This document shows positions 1 to 7,717 of a stretch of DNA of 20,507 nucleotides, in pieces. Made by a program: the position numbers and the translations under genes. The DNA comes from Candidatus Sigynarchaeota archaeon (lineage in GTDB: Archaea > Asgardarchaeota > Lokiarchaeia > Sigynarchaeales > Sigynarchaeaceae): assembly GCA_030587525.1 (NCBI GenBank), contig JAUQYW010000252.1:1-20507 (forward strand). Direction: 5' to 3'. The notes under the pieces are model-generated. The model did no database searches. It saw only the letters and a list, made by a program, of their open reading frames with translations, and was not told the DNA's origin. The stretch's first letter is position 1, and each line of letters opens with the position of its first letter.

Positions 1-1
1 C

Positions 2-1054
2 GAAAAAACGGCATCGGCGTTCGATGCATTTGTCAATTCCCCGCATTATGCACGAAACAGCACGAGCTTGGCGCACGCTGGAGATCTAGCCATCCCGCGT
101 TTTTTGAATGTCGATGCATTTATCCAAGATCCATTCTACGACCAGATCCATTACTGGTTACCGACACCGAAGGAATTCCCGGGATACAAGCTGAACGTGG
201 CTGGGCGGCTCTACAAGACCGGAAAGAATCTCAAGACTGGCCAAGAATACAACTGGTACGAGAAAGGATATTACACGAGCGAGGAAATCTTGAAGGAAAC
301 CTGGGCAGCGAATGGCAAACCGCACGAATACATGCTCAAGGGCATCGATTATGATCCAAAGACATGGCGATCGATGGTCGAGGAATGTGCGCCCTACTTC
401 GTGCCCATGGGACGGCTCGTGATCCCCATGCACGAGGCCTTGTTCGAGGGCATGACACTTGCCCGCCTCGCCTATTACATGCGACGCAAGCCCATGTATA
501 TTCACGAGGTCATGTCGGAATACACCGCGACCAACATCGCGGCGCTCAATGGCCTCGCAGACGCGGGAGCAGAGATCGTCATGTACATGGACGATATCGG
601 GCAAAAAGACCGGTCCATTATTTCTTTGCCGAATTTCAAGGAATTCATCATCCCGTATTACCGAAAACTATTCAATGCCGGCAAGAAACGGGGCGTGTTC
701 ATGGTCCAGCACAGTTGCGGGTATGTCGACGAGTTTCTCCCTGGCATGGTGGATGCGGGCCTGCAAGGCATCCAGTCGCTCGAGCCCGCAGCAGGGGTCA
801 ATTTGCAAGCGCTGAAGGAAAAACTCGGAGACCGGCTCGTGTTTTTCGGGGGGATCGATTCCAGTCGCGTTCTGAACTTCGGGACGCCGGCCGACATCGA
901 GCGGGAGGTCAAGCGCTGCCTGGCCGCGGCGGGTTCGAATGGCGGCTATTTCATCGGGCCGAGCCACGACTTGCTGAATGTCCCGTTCGATAACGTGCTT
1001 GCCCTTAGAACATCGATCGAGAAATACCGTAAATATCCTTTAAATATCTCTTGA
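2..1054 (+). CDS. URO-D / corrinoid methyltransferase-family protein (5' partial)
   Basis: The frame is open from the left edge, so the true start lies outside the window; an internal TTG at 68 is not needed as a start. The protein belongs to the uroporphyrinogen decarboxylase superfamily, which also contains the zinc-dependent MtaA/MtbA-type methylcobalamin methyltransferases. The core signature is HSCGYVDEF (His codon at 710, Cys codon at 716), giving the H-x-C metal-ligand pair. It is followed by the usual QSLEPAAGVNL and VFFGGID strands and a C-terminal GGYFIGPSHD loop. No decarboxylase-specific residues could be confirmed, and no haem genes are nearby, so a methyl-transfer role is more likely than haem synthesis. 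It ends 11 nt before the fucosidase start, so the two are probably co-transcribed. The substrate is unknown. Confidence 0.85.
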   Translation, partial: EKTASAFDAFVNSPHYARNSTSLAHAGDLAIPRFLNVDAFIQDPFYDQIHYWLPTPKEFPGYKLNVAGRLYKTGKNLKTGQEYNWYEKGYYTSEEILKETWAANGKPHEYMLKGIDYDPKTWRSMVEECAPYFVPMGRLVIPMHEALFEGMTLARLAYYMRRKPMYIHEVMSEYTATNIAALNGLADAGAEIVMYMDDIGQKDRSIISLPNFKEFIIPYYRKLFNAGKKRGVFMVQHSCGYVDEFLPGMVDAGLQGIQSLEPAAGVNLQALKEKLGDRLVFFGGIDSSRVLNFGTPADIEREVKRCLAAAGSNGGYFIGPSHDLLNVPFDNVLALRTSIEKYRKYPLNIS

Positions 1055-1065
1055 ACGTGAACCAC

Positions 1066-2616
1066 ATGCCACAATTTATTGGAAAGATTTCTCGAGGCAG
1101 CGATGGTAAGATCGTCTTCACCCACGTGCCACGATATCCCTGGGGAGGGGAAGTGGTGTTCGACGTTTCGTTGGACGAGTTTATGGAAGAATTCATAGAT
1201 CAAGATGTCGAAGTGACAATCGAACCCAGCAAGCACGGCAAGCCCATCTACCTGGAAATCGATGAAATGGTCGCACCAGAAAATGCGATCGATCTTGATT
1301 ACAAGCATGCGCCGCCTGAGGCCTACGAGAAATTTTACGACCGGAAGTTCGGTATGCGCGTCCACTGGGGCCAGTATTCCGTGCTCGGTCTTGATGCGTC
1401 CTGGCCTGCTGCAAACGATCAATGTTCCCGCGAGTTTATGAAGATCTATTACACGCTTTACGAGATGTTTAATCCAACTGATTTCAATGCTGAGGAGTGG
1501 GCAGAATTCGCAAAACGCGCCGGGTTCAAGTTTTTCGTGATCACGGCCAAGCATTGCGATGGCTTCGCCATGTTCGGCACGAAGACGAGGGTAAAAGCAC
1601 TCAGACGCCTTGGCAGGGGCGGTCCCGGCATCGGCCCGGTTGTAGAGGAAGTCGAGATGCCCTATAGCATCATGGACACACGGTTCCAGCGTGACATCGT
1701 TGGCGAGCTAGCGACGGCATTCCGCAAGCGCGGCCTTGGGGTTGGATTTTACTACTCGTGGTGGGAATGGAACGACCCGAACGCTCGCTGGGACAAGAGG
1801 AATAGGAGTTTCGACCCATCTTTTACCCAGGAATCGCATCCCGAGGAATGGAAAGCATTCATAGCAAGGGAAAAGGAACAGCTGCGCGAGCTTTGCTCGA
1901 ACTATGGCCCACTCGACGAGATCTCGTTTGACGTCTCGTGGTTCGGCATGAGCTGGAATGAGATGAAGGATATCATAAAAATGTGCCGCAAACTGCAACC
2001 AAATTGTATGTTTCGAAACCGGGGATTGGGACCATATGGAGACTATCAAACGCCCGAGCACTGGGTACCGTCCTCCCCGGGAGCTGAAGACCCCCGAGTT
2101 ATCACGAAGACATGGCAATCGATCCACCAGTTCGGGACGTCTTGGGCCTACCAGCCACTTGACAAGTACATGTCAAAGGAGGAGGTGCTAGGCTTGCTCA
2201 TCGACGTCGCGGCAAAAGGTGGATCGCTCATGATGGGAATCTCGCCGATGCCAAATGGCCGGTTTCCGCCCGAAACCATCGCCACGATGGAATGGGTTGG
2301 CAAATGGTTGGAAGTGAACGGGGAGGCTATTTACGGGACGCGATCGTGGACACACCACAAGGAAACGGATTTGATCAAGTTCACGCGATCCAAGGACGGT
2401 AAAACCGTGTATCTCATCCATACCGGTTGGCCGGGCGATGAAATGCATAGCAAGATCTTGCATGCAGTAGCGGGTTCAGAGGTACATTTGCTCGGCGTGG
2501 CGGAACCGCTTCCGTGGAAGCAAGACGACAACGGTTTCACCATCGAGATTCCAAAAAACATAGCTGGTAAGAAGCCGTGCGAATATGCTTATTGCTTCAA
2601 AACACGTGTTAAATGA
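1066..2616 (+). CDS. GH29 alpha-L-fucosidase family glycoside hydrolase
   Basis: This 516-residue protein is predicted to hydrolyse terminal alpha-L-fucosyl linkages with retention of configuration. An N-terminal extension of about 85 residues, rich in predicted beta strands, precedes the (beta/alpha)8 barrel. Barrel motifs seen in order are MRVHWGQYSV, ITAKHCDGFAMF, VGFYYSWWEW, EISFDVSWFG and KGGSLMMGISP. The Asp in FDVSW (codon at 1930, residue 289 from this start) matches the family nucleophile; the acid/base Glu is variable in GH29 and cannot be assigned. ATG 1066 is preferred over TTG 1051 because a GTGA Shine-Dalgarno-like motif sits 5 nt upstream and the first gene then does not overlap. 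No signal peptide is visible, suggesting cytoplasmic action on imported oligosaccharides or glycosides. The exact sugar specificity is inferred from the family. Confidence 0.88.
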   Translation: MPQFIGKISRGSDGKIVFTHVPRYPWGGEVVFDVSLDEFMEEFIDQDVEVTIEPSKHGKPIYLEIDEMVAPENAIDLDYKHAPPEAYEKFYDRKFGMRVHWGQYSVLGLDASWPAANDQCSREFMKIYYTLYEMFNPTDFNAEEWAEFAKRAGFKFFVITAKHCDGFAMFGTKTRVKALRRLGRGGPGIGPVVEEVEMPYSIMDTRFQRDIVGELATAFRKRGLGVGFYYSWWEWNDPNARWDKRNRSFDPSFTQESHPEEWKAFIAREKEQLRELCSNYGPLDEISFDVSWFGMSWNEMKDIIKMCRKLQPNCMFRNRGLGPYGDYQTPEHWVPSSPGAEDPRVITKTWQSIHQFGTSWAYQPLDKYMSKEEVLGLLIDVAAKGGSLMMGISPMPNGRFPPETIATMEWVGKWLEVNGEAIYGTRSWTHHKETDLIKFTRSKDGKTVYLIHTGWPGDEMHSKILHAVAGSEVHLLGVAEPLPWKQDDNGFTIEIPKNIAGKKPCEYAYCFKTRVK

Positions 2617-2652
2617 TGACATGCCAAGTAGGCGAAATCGAGACCGCCGTGA

Positions 2653-3867
2653 TTAGCTTTGTTCACTGATGGTTTTGCCGATGTTCTCGATCAAGTTTAA
2701 CAGCACCCGTTTCATCACGGGAAAGGTGCGCTTGTCGATGTTTTCGACAACGTCGAACCGCGTGTGGTAATTCTTCCCCGGGCCAGGATCTTGTGCAGCC
2801 AGCGTGACAACCTTGAATCCCTTGCGAACGAACGATGCGCCATCCGTCGAGCCCACGGGATTCTTGATGGTGTCGTGCTTGATGGGGGCGCGGGTCATGG
2901 CATCATCTGCAAGCCGAACGAGATCTGGATCATACTTCGTCCCGAGCCAAGCGTCACCGCACACGACGTGAAAATACTCGTAATCAGAAACGCCGTCAAC
3001 GATGATCGACCAGCTATTCTTGAGGAAATCAGTGCCGTGCTTATCCACGAACGCGTGCGACCCCTTGAGCCCCGCCTCTTCCGAACCGAACGCTGCAATC
3101 ACGAGCCGGCAACCCGCTGGTATCTTGCCCGGATTGTCGTGGTAATAACGAGCTGCCCACCGGATTAAGGAAAGGCCTGCGAGGTCATCCATTGCCCCGG
3201 GGGAAGCCCCTGCCTTGTCCCACTTGAGAAACCGTGCAATGTAGGTGAAACCGGGAACCATGGGAATGACGACGAGGTTGAACCAATCCCAGGATATCGT
3301 GAATGCAGCCTCCGGTCGCATCAAGACCTTCAAGCAGGATGCAAAGAATAGTACCACGACACAAGCAATGCCATACACGAGCTTTAGCGTGACTTTGGGC
3401 GGGTTCTCCGCGAGCACGGGCCAGTGCCACGCGCTGTCTATGTGACCGGCCAGCAGGATCGTGTTCGTGGTTTTTGCCGGTTCCGGGTCGATCACGGCAT
3501 GGACGTTCTGCGATTTCTGTTTCGGAAAGAACACGTCGAACCATGCCAGGTACTTGAAGATCTGGACGAGGGCGAAGAAGAGGAAGAAACCTACGATGAT
3601 CGCATTGACCAGCGGCGCGAAAAAGAACAGCGGAATAGCCCCGAACAAGAGCAAGAACCCGAGAGCAGGGATCAAGCCGACCGAGGCCATCGTCGCGCAC
3701 GTGAATTCTTCGAGTACCGCATTCCCGCATATTTTGCCGAAATCCTCCTTGATCATTTCCGCGGCGGCACGCTCTTCAAGGGAACCAGCTATCCGAGGAC
3801 CAACCATTTTTATGATATTGCGGATAAATTCGAATTCCGTTTCAGAGTCGTCGATCGTGTTTGACAT
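2653..3867 (-). CDS. Membrane-embedded M28 family metallopeptidase
   Basis: This 404-residue zinc-dependent aminopeptidase-like protein keeps the full di-zinc set: H142 (AGHIDSAWHW), bridging D227 (GAMDDLAG), catalytic E263 and ligand E264 (GSEEAGLKGS), D291 (IIVDGV) and H368 (NYHTRFD). Two hydrophobic pairs interrupt the catalytic fold, at about 60-80 with 84-106, and 163-182 with 195-212. Four membrane helices are therefore inserted before and after the first metal ligand. It probably cleaves N-terminal residues of peptides at the membrane. ATG 3867 is chosen over an in-frame TTG at 3903 because a TATA-like element lies between them, 31 nt upstream of the ATG. It faces the fucosidase convergently and diverges from the KDG kinase. 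Which side of the membrane holds the active site is unknown. Confidence 0.88.
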   Translation of the reverse strand: MSNTIDDSETEFEFIRNIIKMVGPRIAGSLEERAAAEMIKEDFGKICGNAVLEEFTCATMASVGLIPALGFLLLFGAIPLFFFAPLVNAIIVGFFLFFALVQIFKYLAWFDVFFPKQKSQNVHAVIDPEPAKTTNTILLAGHIDSAWHWPVLAENPPKVTLKLVYGIACVVVLFFASCLKVLMRPEAAFTISWDWFNLVVIPMVPGFTYIARFLKWDKAGASPGAMDDLAGLSLIRWAARYYHDNPGKIPAGCRLVIAAFGSEEAGLKGSHAFVDKHGTDFLKNSWSIIVDGVSDYEYFHVVCGDAWLGTKYDPDLVRLADDAMTRAPIKHDTIKNPVGSTDGASFVRKGFKVVTLAAQDPGPGKNYHTRFDVVENIDKRTFPVMKRVLLNLIENIGKTISEQS

Positions 3868-3892
3868 TTTGCACCATCGAGAGATTCTCACG

Positions 3893-3902
3893 AAAATATA
3901 CA
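3893..3902 (-). promoter_or_regulatory. TATA-like element for the M28 peptidase
   Basis: Read on the minus strand the element is TGTATATTTT, centred about 31 nt from ATG 3867. This spacing predicts a transcript with almost no leader. It falls inside the longer possible ORF, arguing against a TTG start at 3903. Confidence 0.45.
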
Positions 3903-4020
3903 ATTTGTTTTGAAGAGCGACCGAGTAGCGAGGATCGTCTCATACCGATCAATGAATAGGATACTTTGAATACATGTGAAATAAGATCTCAGCAATGATT
4001 TTAGATAATGAGACACGGTT

Positions 4021-4034
4021 AACCAGTTTAAAAG
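4021..4034 (+). promoter_or_regulatory. TATA-like element for the kdgK-eda operon
   Basis: AACCAGTTTAAAAG fits an archaeal BRE plus TATA box. The centre is about 22 nt from ATG 4052, so the mRNA would be leaderless or have only a few nucleotides of leader. A weak GGATGAT motif also precedes the start, so initiation by ribosome binding cannot be excluded. Confidence 0.4.
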
Positions 4035-4051
4035 GGCATGGATGATTTTGC

Positions 4052-5089
4052 ATGGAAAAGAAAGTCGTCACCTTTGGAGAAATCATGATGCGATTATCGA
4101 CGCCAGGTAATCAACGATTCGCTCAAGCTAGAAGTTTTGATTCGATATACGGGGGTTCCGAAGCAAACGTCGCAATTTCTCTATCGAATTTGGGAGTTCC
4201 GGCGGATTATATCACGAGATTACCAAGCAACGAGCTTGGTGACGCGTGCATTAACTATCTGCGGCAATTCGGCGTGGGCACGGACAAGATCGCGAGAGGT
4301 GGGGACCGTTTGGGCATCTATTTCCTTGAGATAGGTGCAGCCCAGCGAGGTAACAAAGTTATCTACGACCGGGCTTATTCATCGATAGCCACGATCAAGC
4401 CAGACATGATTGATTGGGACAAGGTGTTTGCAGAAGCATGCTGGTTTCACTGGACGGGAATAACGCCGGCGCTTAGCAAGGATGCTGCAGACACGTGCAT
4501 GGCGGCGGTTAAAGCTGCGAAAAAAAGAGGATTGACCGTTTCGTGCGACTTGAATTATCGAGGAAAGCTCTGGAAATGGGGAAAGCAAGCAGGAGAAGTT
4601 ATGTCCGACATGATGCAATACGTGGATTTGCTGGTTGGGAACGAGGAGGATGCCGAGAAGGTATTTGGGGTGAGGGCACCAGGCGTGGATGTCTCGAAAG
4701 GCGTTGTTGATGCCCAGAGTTACTCGTTCGTCACCAAGGAACTCATGAAAAAGTTTCCGAATCTCAAGCAAATCGCGTTCGCGCTCAGGGGAAGCATCAA
4801 TGCCAGCCACAACACGTGGTCGGCAGTGTTATATGACGGCATGACGTTGTACAAGGCACCCGTGTATGATATAACGCACATCGTTGACAGAATTGGTGCG
4901 GGGGATAGTTTTTCCGCTGGGCTCATCTACGGCATGCTGAAGTTTGAAAAAAGTCTGCAAAAATCGTTGGATTTCGGGGTGGCAATCTCATGTCTCAAAC
5001 ATACTATCCCCGGGGATTCGGCGATCGTGAAACTCGACGAGGTCGAGGAACTCATGAAGGGAGTCATGTCTGGCCGTATATCACGTTGA
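4052..5089 (+). CDS. kdgK: 2-keto-3-deoxygluconate kinase (PfkB family)
   Basis: It phosphorylates 2-keto-3-deoxy-gluconate to KDPG with ATP, the substrate-supplying step for the aldolase encoded next. The 345-residue ribokinase-fold protein has the N-terminal YGGSEANVAIS motif (33-43) typical of KDG kinases, a CDLNYRGKLW strand (165-174) and the C-terminal DRIGAGDSFSAG motif (279-290) with catalytic base D285. Length is slightly above the roughly 310-340 residues usual for the family. The stop at 5087-5089 is 10 nt before the aldolase ATG, so the two form one operon. A TATA-like element 22 nt upstream suggests a near-leaderless mRNA. Other PfkB sugar kinases are possible on sequence alone, but the neighbour makes KDG kinase the clear choice. 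Confidence 0.9.
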   Translation: MEKKVVTFGEIMMRLSTPGNQRFAQARSFDSIYGGSEANVAISLSNLGVPADYITRLPSNELGDACINYLRQFGVGTDKIARGGDRLGIYFLEIGAAQRGNKVIYDRAYSSIATIKPDMIDWDKVFAEACWFHWTGITPALSKDAADTCMAAVKAAKKRGLTVSCDLNYRGKLWKWGKQAGEVMSDMMQYVDLLVGNEEDAEKVFGVRAPGVDVSKGVVDAQSYSFVTKELMKKFPNLKQIAFALRGSINASHNTWSAVLYDGMTLYKAPVYDITHIVDRIGAGDSFSAGLIYGMLKFEKSLQKSLDFGVAISCLKHTIPGDSAIVKLDEVEELMKGVMSGRISR

Positions 5090-5099
5090 GGTGTAGATT

Positions 5100-5747
5100 A
5101 TGGGAAAAGTCGAAGGTTTGATTTCCGAGATGGAAAAAGCAAAACTCGTCGCGATCATGACGATCCCTGACGCGAAGCTGGCGATTCCCCTCGCAAATGC
5201 TGTGCTTGCCGGCGGGGTGAAGATCATTGAAATCACGTTTCGCAACGACCAGGCAAAAGACGCCTTGAAAGCGTTGCAAGCCGCGAAATTGCCGGTTCAT
5301 TATGGCGCAGGAACGGTTCGCACGATCGAACAAGGAAAAACTGCTGCCGAAGCCGGGGCAGAATTCATGGTCTCGCCGGGTTTTAACGAGTCCATCGTTA
5401 AATGGGCGCTGAAAAACAACATCCCGTTCTTCCCTGGCGTCGACTCGACGGCGAGCATCGAAAGGGCATGTGACCTTGGATTGAAGATCTTGAAGTTTTT
5501 CCCCGCCGCGGAGCTCGGCGGCCCGAAATGGCTCAAGGCGGTGAAGGAGCCATACTATGACATCAAGTTCATCCCTACAGGCGGCGTGACGCTAGAGAAC
5601 ATACAAGAATACTTGCAATTGCCAAACGTCGTGGCACTCGGTGGTTCCTTCCTTGCACCGAAGGACCTCGTTCAAGCCCAAAAATTCGGGGATATAACTG
5701 CGATATGCAAAAAAGCGGTCGATATCGTGAATTCCGTGAAAAAATGA
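5100..5747 (+). CDS. eda: KDPG/KHG aldolase (class I, bacterial Eda type)
   Basis: It cleaves 2-keto-3-deoxy-6-phosphogluconate to pyruvate and glyceraldehyde 3-phosphate. The 215-residue TIM barrel is close to the 213 residues of E. coli Eda. EITFR (44-48) supplies the general base E44, and K132 in ILKFFPAAELGG is the Schiff-base lysine; both lie one position from the E. coli residues E45 and K133. GAGTV (69-73) and FPTGGV-like IPTGGV form the phosphate-binding loops. A GGTG motif lies between the kdgK stop and this ATG. Well-studied archaeal Entner-Doudoroff pathways use a different, DapA-type KDG/KDPG aldolase, so this gene was probably acquired from bacteria. The related 4-hydroxy-2-oxoglutarate and 6-phospho-galactonate aldolase activities remain possible. 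Confidence 0.92.
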   Translation: MGKVEGLISEMEKAKLVAIMTIPDAKLAIPLANAVLAGGVKIIEITFRNDQAKDALKALQAAKLPVHYGAGTVRTIEQGKTAAEAGAEFMVSPGFNESIVKWALKNNIPFFPGVDSTASIERACDLGLKILKFFPAAELGGPKWLKAVKEPYYDIKFIPTGGVTLENIQEYLQLPNVVALGGSFLAPKDLVQAQKFGDITAICKKAVDIVNSVKK

Positions 5748-5774
5748 AGTTGAAAATAGATACGTGTCCTTTGA

Positions 5775-5781
5775 TTTTTTT
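5775..5781 (+). terminator. T-run terminator after eda
   Basis: Seven consecutive T bases lie 28 nt after the aldolase stop with no stable stem before them. This is the usual form of an archaeal intrinsic terminator. It also sits in the narrow gap between two convergent genes. Confidence 0.4.
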
Positions 5782-5783
5782 AT

Positions 5784-6653
5784 TCAAGCCTTTTTCTTGA
5801 GAATGTAATAGAGCCCGCCCGGATCACCGACAATCCGTTGGCTGTCTGGTATGCGGCTGAAATCTTGCAAATACACGCCCATCAACTTGAACCCGCCCTT
5901 GCCCGCGAGGTCGACGAGGTCCTCGTGCGTCCACAGCCGCAAGCTGTGGGTCTCGTTGACCTCGATGATCTTGCCGTGATCGTTGACCTTCATGTGGAAA
6001 GCTATGTGCCGTATCTTGTTGGGCTCGTCATAATCGTGAGGTTGCCACGTGCAGGTGACTTCGATGCCATCCTTGTTCACGTGCCATGTCTCGTCGGGCA
6101 TGTACTCGTTCTTGAAATCATCGCATTTGAGCCCCACCTCGATGCTGTAGATGCACCCGTCATTGAGGGAATCGGCCGTGACCTTGAAATGGTTGATGAT
6201 ATCCTCGTCCTTGGTCAAGTAACCAATACTGTTGACCAGGTTAATGGCAGCATCGAACTTTTTCTCGAATCGGATGGTCCGCATGTCGCCGACATAGGCA
6301 TCCGCTTTTTTCCCCGTGTATCCGAGCTTGTCAAGGCGTTCCTTCGCGAACTTGACCATGGGTTCGGCAAGGTCGTAGCCTGCCGCGTAAAAGTCGAATT
6401 TCGGCAACCATTCCAGGAACAATCCCGTGCCGCATGCCGGTTCCAAGACCCGCTTGACCGGCTTGACGTCCGAGAATTCATCGAACATGCGCTTGTAAAA
6501 CTCGATTTCCGGGCACGTGTCGCGTTCCAGCGCCATATCGTAATATTTCGGCATCTCATAGAACTGGAACTCGTTGGATGGAACCTTCTTTCCCTTAAGG
6601 GACGCTGCTTTCTTGGGCGTGCTCGTCTTCGCACCTTTTTTTGCTGGGCTCAT
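5784..6653 (-). CDS. Class I SAM-dependent methyltransferase, paralogue 1
   Basis: This 289-residue protein has the SAM-binding motif I VLEPACGTGLFLEWL (about 69-83), an acidic residue in the AAGYDLAEPMV strand for the ribose hydroxyls, and a YVGDMRTIRF motif. The rest of the domain matches its neighbour across its whole length, by eye about half identical, so they arose by tandem duplication. The first 25 residues are a Lys/Ala/Ser/Pro-rich basic tail without obvious fold. The acceptor is unknown; the domain resembles small-molecule or sugar methyltransferases (Methyltransf_25/11-like). The ATG is 18 nt from the stop of paralogue 2, with a GAGGGAA ribosome-binding site between them, so they are co-transcribed. 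Confidence 0.85.
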   Translation of the reverse strand: MSPAKKGAKTSTPKKAASLKGKKVPSNEFQFYEMPKYYDMALERDTCPEIEFYKRMFDEFSDVKPVKRVLEPACGTGLFLEWLPKFDFYAAGYDLAEPMVKFAKERLDKLGYTGKKADAYVGDMRTIRFEKKFDAAINLVNSIGYLTKDEDIINHFKVTADSLNDGCIYSIEVGLKCDDFKNEYMPDETWHVNKDGIEVTCTWQPHDYDEPNKIRHIAFHMKVNDHGKIIEVNETHSLRLWTHEDLVDLAGKGGFKLMGVYLQDFSRIPDSQRIVGDPGGLYYILKKKA

Positions 6654-6671
6654 GTCTCGTTTCCCTCGTGA

Positions 6672-7544
6672 TCATTTCTTGCTCTTGCTTGGCTTTTTCA
6701 AGATGAAATACGGGAACTCGTAAGTATCCCCCGTGATGCGAGCGCCATCGGGAATTTTTTTGTAAATGCCATCGATCGCTGCGACGAGATCTAAGCCCCC
6801 TGCTTTTACCAGGCTCACGATGTCGTCGTAGGTCCAAAGACGAAGCTCGTGCGTTTCCGCCACGTCGAAGGTCTTGCCATGGTCATCGACGTGCATCTTG
6901 AAATCGATGTGCCTGAGCTTGTTCTTGACGTCGTACCGGTTGGGTCGCCACGTCGCGGTGCATACAACGCCATCGCGTTCCATAGTCCAGGTCTCGTCCT
7001 TCTTGTGCTCCTGCTCGAATTCGTCACACTTGAGCGTTAATTCGACGATGTAAATGCCGCCGTCCACCAGCGAATCAGCAGTTACCTTGAAGTGGCTGAT
7101 GATATCCGCGTCCTTCGTGAGATATGCGAGACTATTGATCTGGTTTATGGCCGCATCGAATTTATCCTTGAATGTGATGGATCGCATATCACCTTCGACC
7201 ACGGTCACTGCCTTGCCAACTCCCGCTTTGCGAACACGTTCCTGGGAATATTTTACCATTTCGGGGGCCAGGTCATATCCCGTAATGGTGAATCCCGCTT
7301 TTGCCATCATCTCCAGGTACAAGCCATTGCCGCACGCGGGCTCCAGCACTTTCTTGACCTTCACGCCGGCATATTCGTCGAAACAGCGCTTGTAAAACTC
7401 GATTTCATCCTTGATATCGCCGTCGAAAACGATATCGTAATAAAGAGGATTCTTGTAAAACGCGTGATCTTCCGTGTGTTTCTTCTCGCTTGCATCGCTT
7501 TTCTTTGCCGCGGGTTTCCCCGGCTTGGTTGTTTTTTTCGTCAT
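6672..7544 (-). CDS. Class I SAM-dependent methyltransferase, paralogue 2
   Basis: It is a paralogue of the next gene in the operon, sharing the FYKxxxYYD segment, VLEPACGNGLYLE motif I, GYDLAPEMVKY acidic loop, GDMRSITF, and the HFKVTADSL and LRLWT blocks. ATG 7544 is chosen because the protein then begins MTKKTTKPGKPAAKK, matching the basic tail of its paralogue; an ATG at 7640 would add 32 residues with no counterpart. Both paralogues keep the SAM-binding residues, so neither looks degenerate. The region between the conserved TADSL block and the C-terminus probably forms the acceptor site and is where the two differ most. The aminotransferase gene upstream on the same strand may belong to the same transcript, hinting at amino-sugar or glycan modification. 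Confidence 0.83.
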   Translation of the reverse strand: MTKKTTKPGKPAAKKSDASEKKHTEDHAFYKNPLYYDIVFDGDIKDEIEFYKRCFDEYAGVKVKKVLEPACGNGLYLEMMAKAGFTITGYDLAPEMVKYSQERVRKAGVGKAVTVVEGDMRSITFKDKFDAAINQINSLAYLTKDADIISHFKVTADSLVDGGIYIVELTLKCDEFEQEHKKDETWTMERDGVVCTATWRPNRYDVKNKLRHIDFKMHVDDHGKTFDVAETHELRLWTYDDIVSLVKAGGLDLVAAIDGIYKKIPDGARITGDTYEFPYFILKKPSKSKK

Positions 7545-7717
7545 GCCGAAAACTTCGGGATCCACCCGCGTTCGATCCGGGGTGGCGATTCTCGCATGGT
7601 CTAAATCAAGCATACGCCATACAAGTTTTTGATGTATCATGTTAACTACTTATTACCAGCCGATCTTCGGTACCAAGAAAAAATAGAAAGAATTCGCTTG
7701 CGGCCAAATAGTTTGAT

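Noticed and set aside
364..993. 209-codon frame within the URO-D-family gene
   Set aside because: It is Arg/His-rich out-of-frame translation of a gene with clear family motifs.
2613..2667. Box C (ATGATGA) and box D (CTGA)-like motifs that could mark a C/D box RNA
   Set aside because: The motifs overlap the stop codon region of the fucosidase and the 3' end of the peptidase, no internal C'/D' pair is clear, and such short motifs occur by chance.
5838..6671. 277-codon open frame on the plus strand opposite methyltransferase 1
   Set aside because: It lies fully antisense to a well-supported methyltransferase, has no domain-like features, and its Val/Leu/Asp-rich sequence reflects the codon pattern of the real gene.
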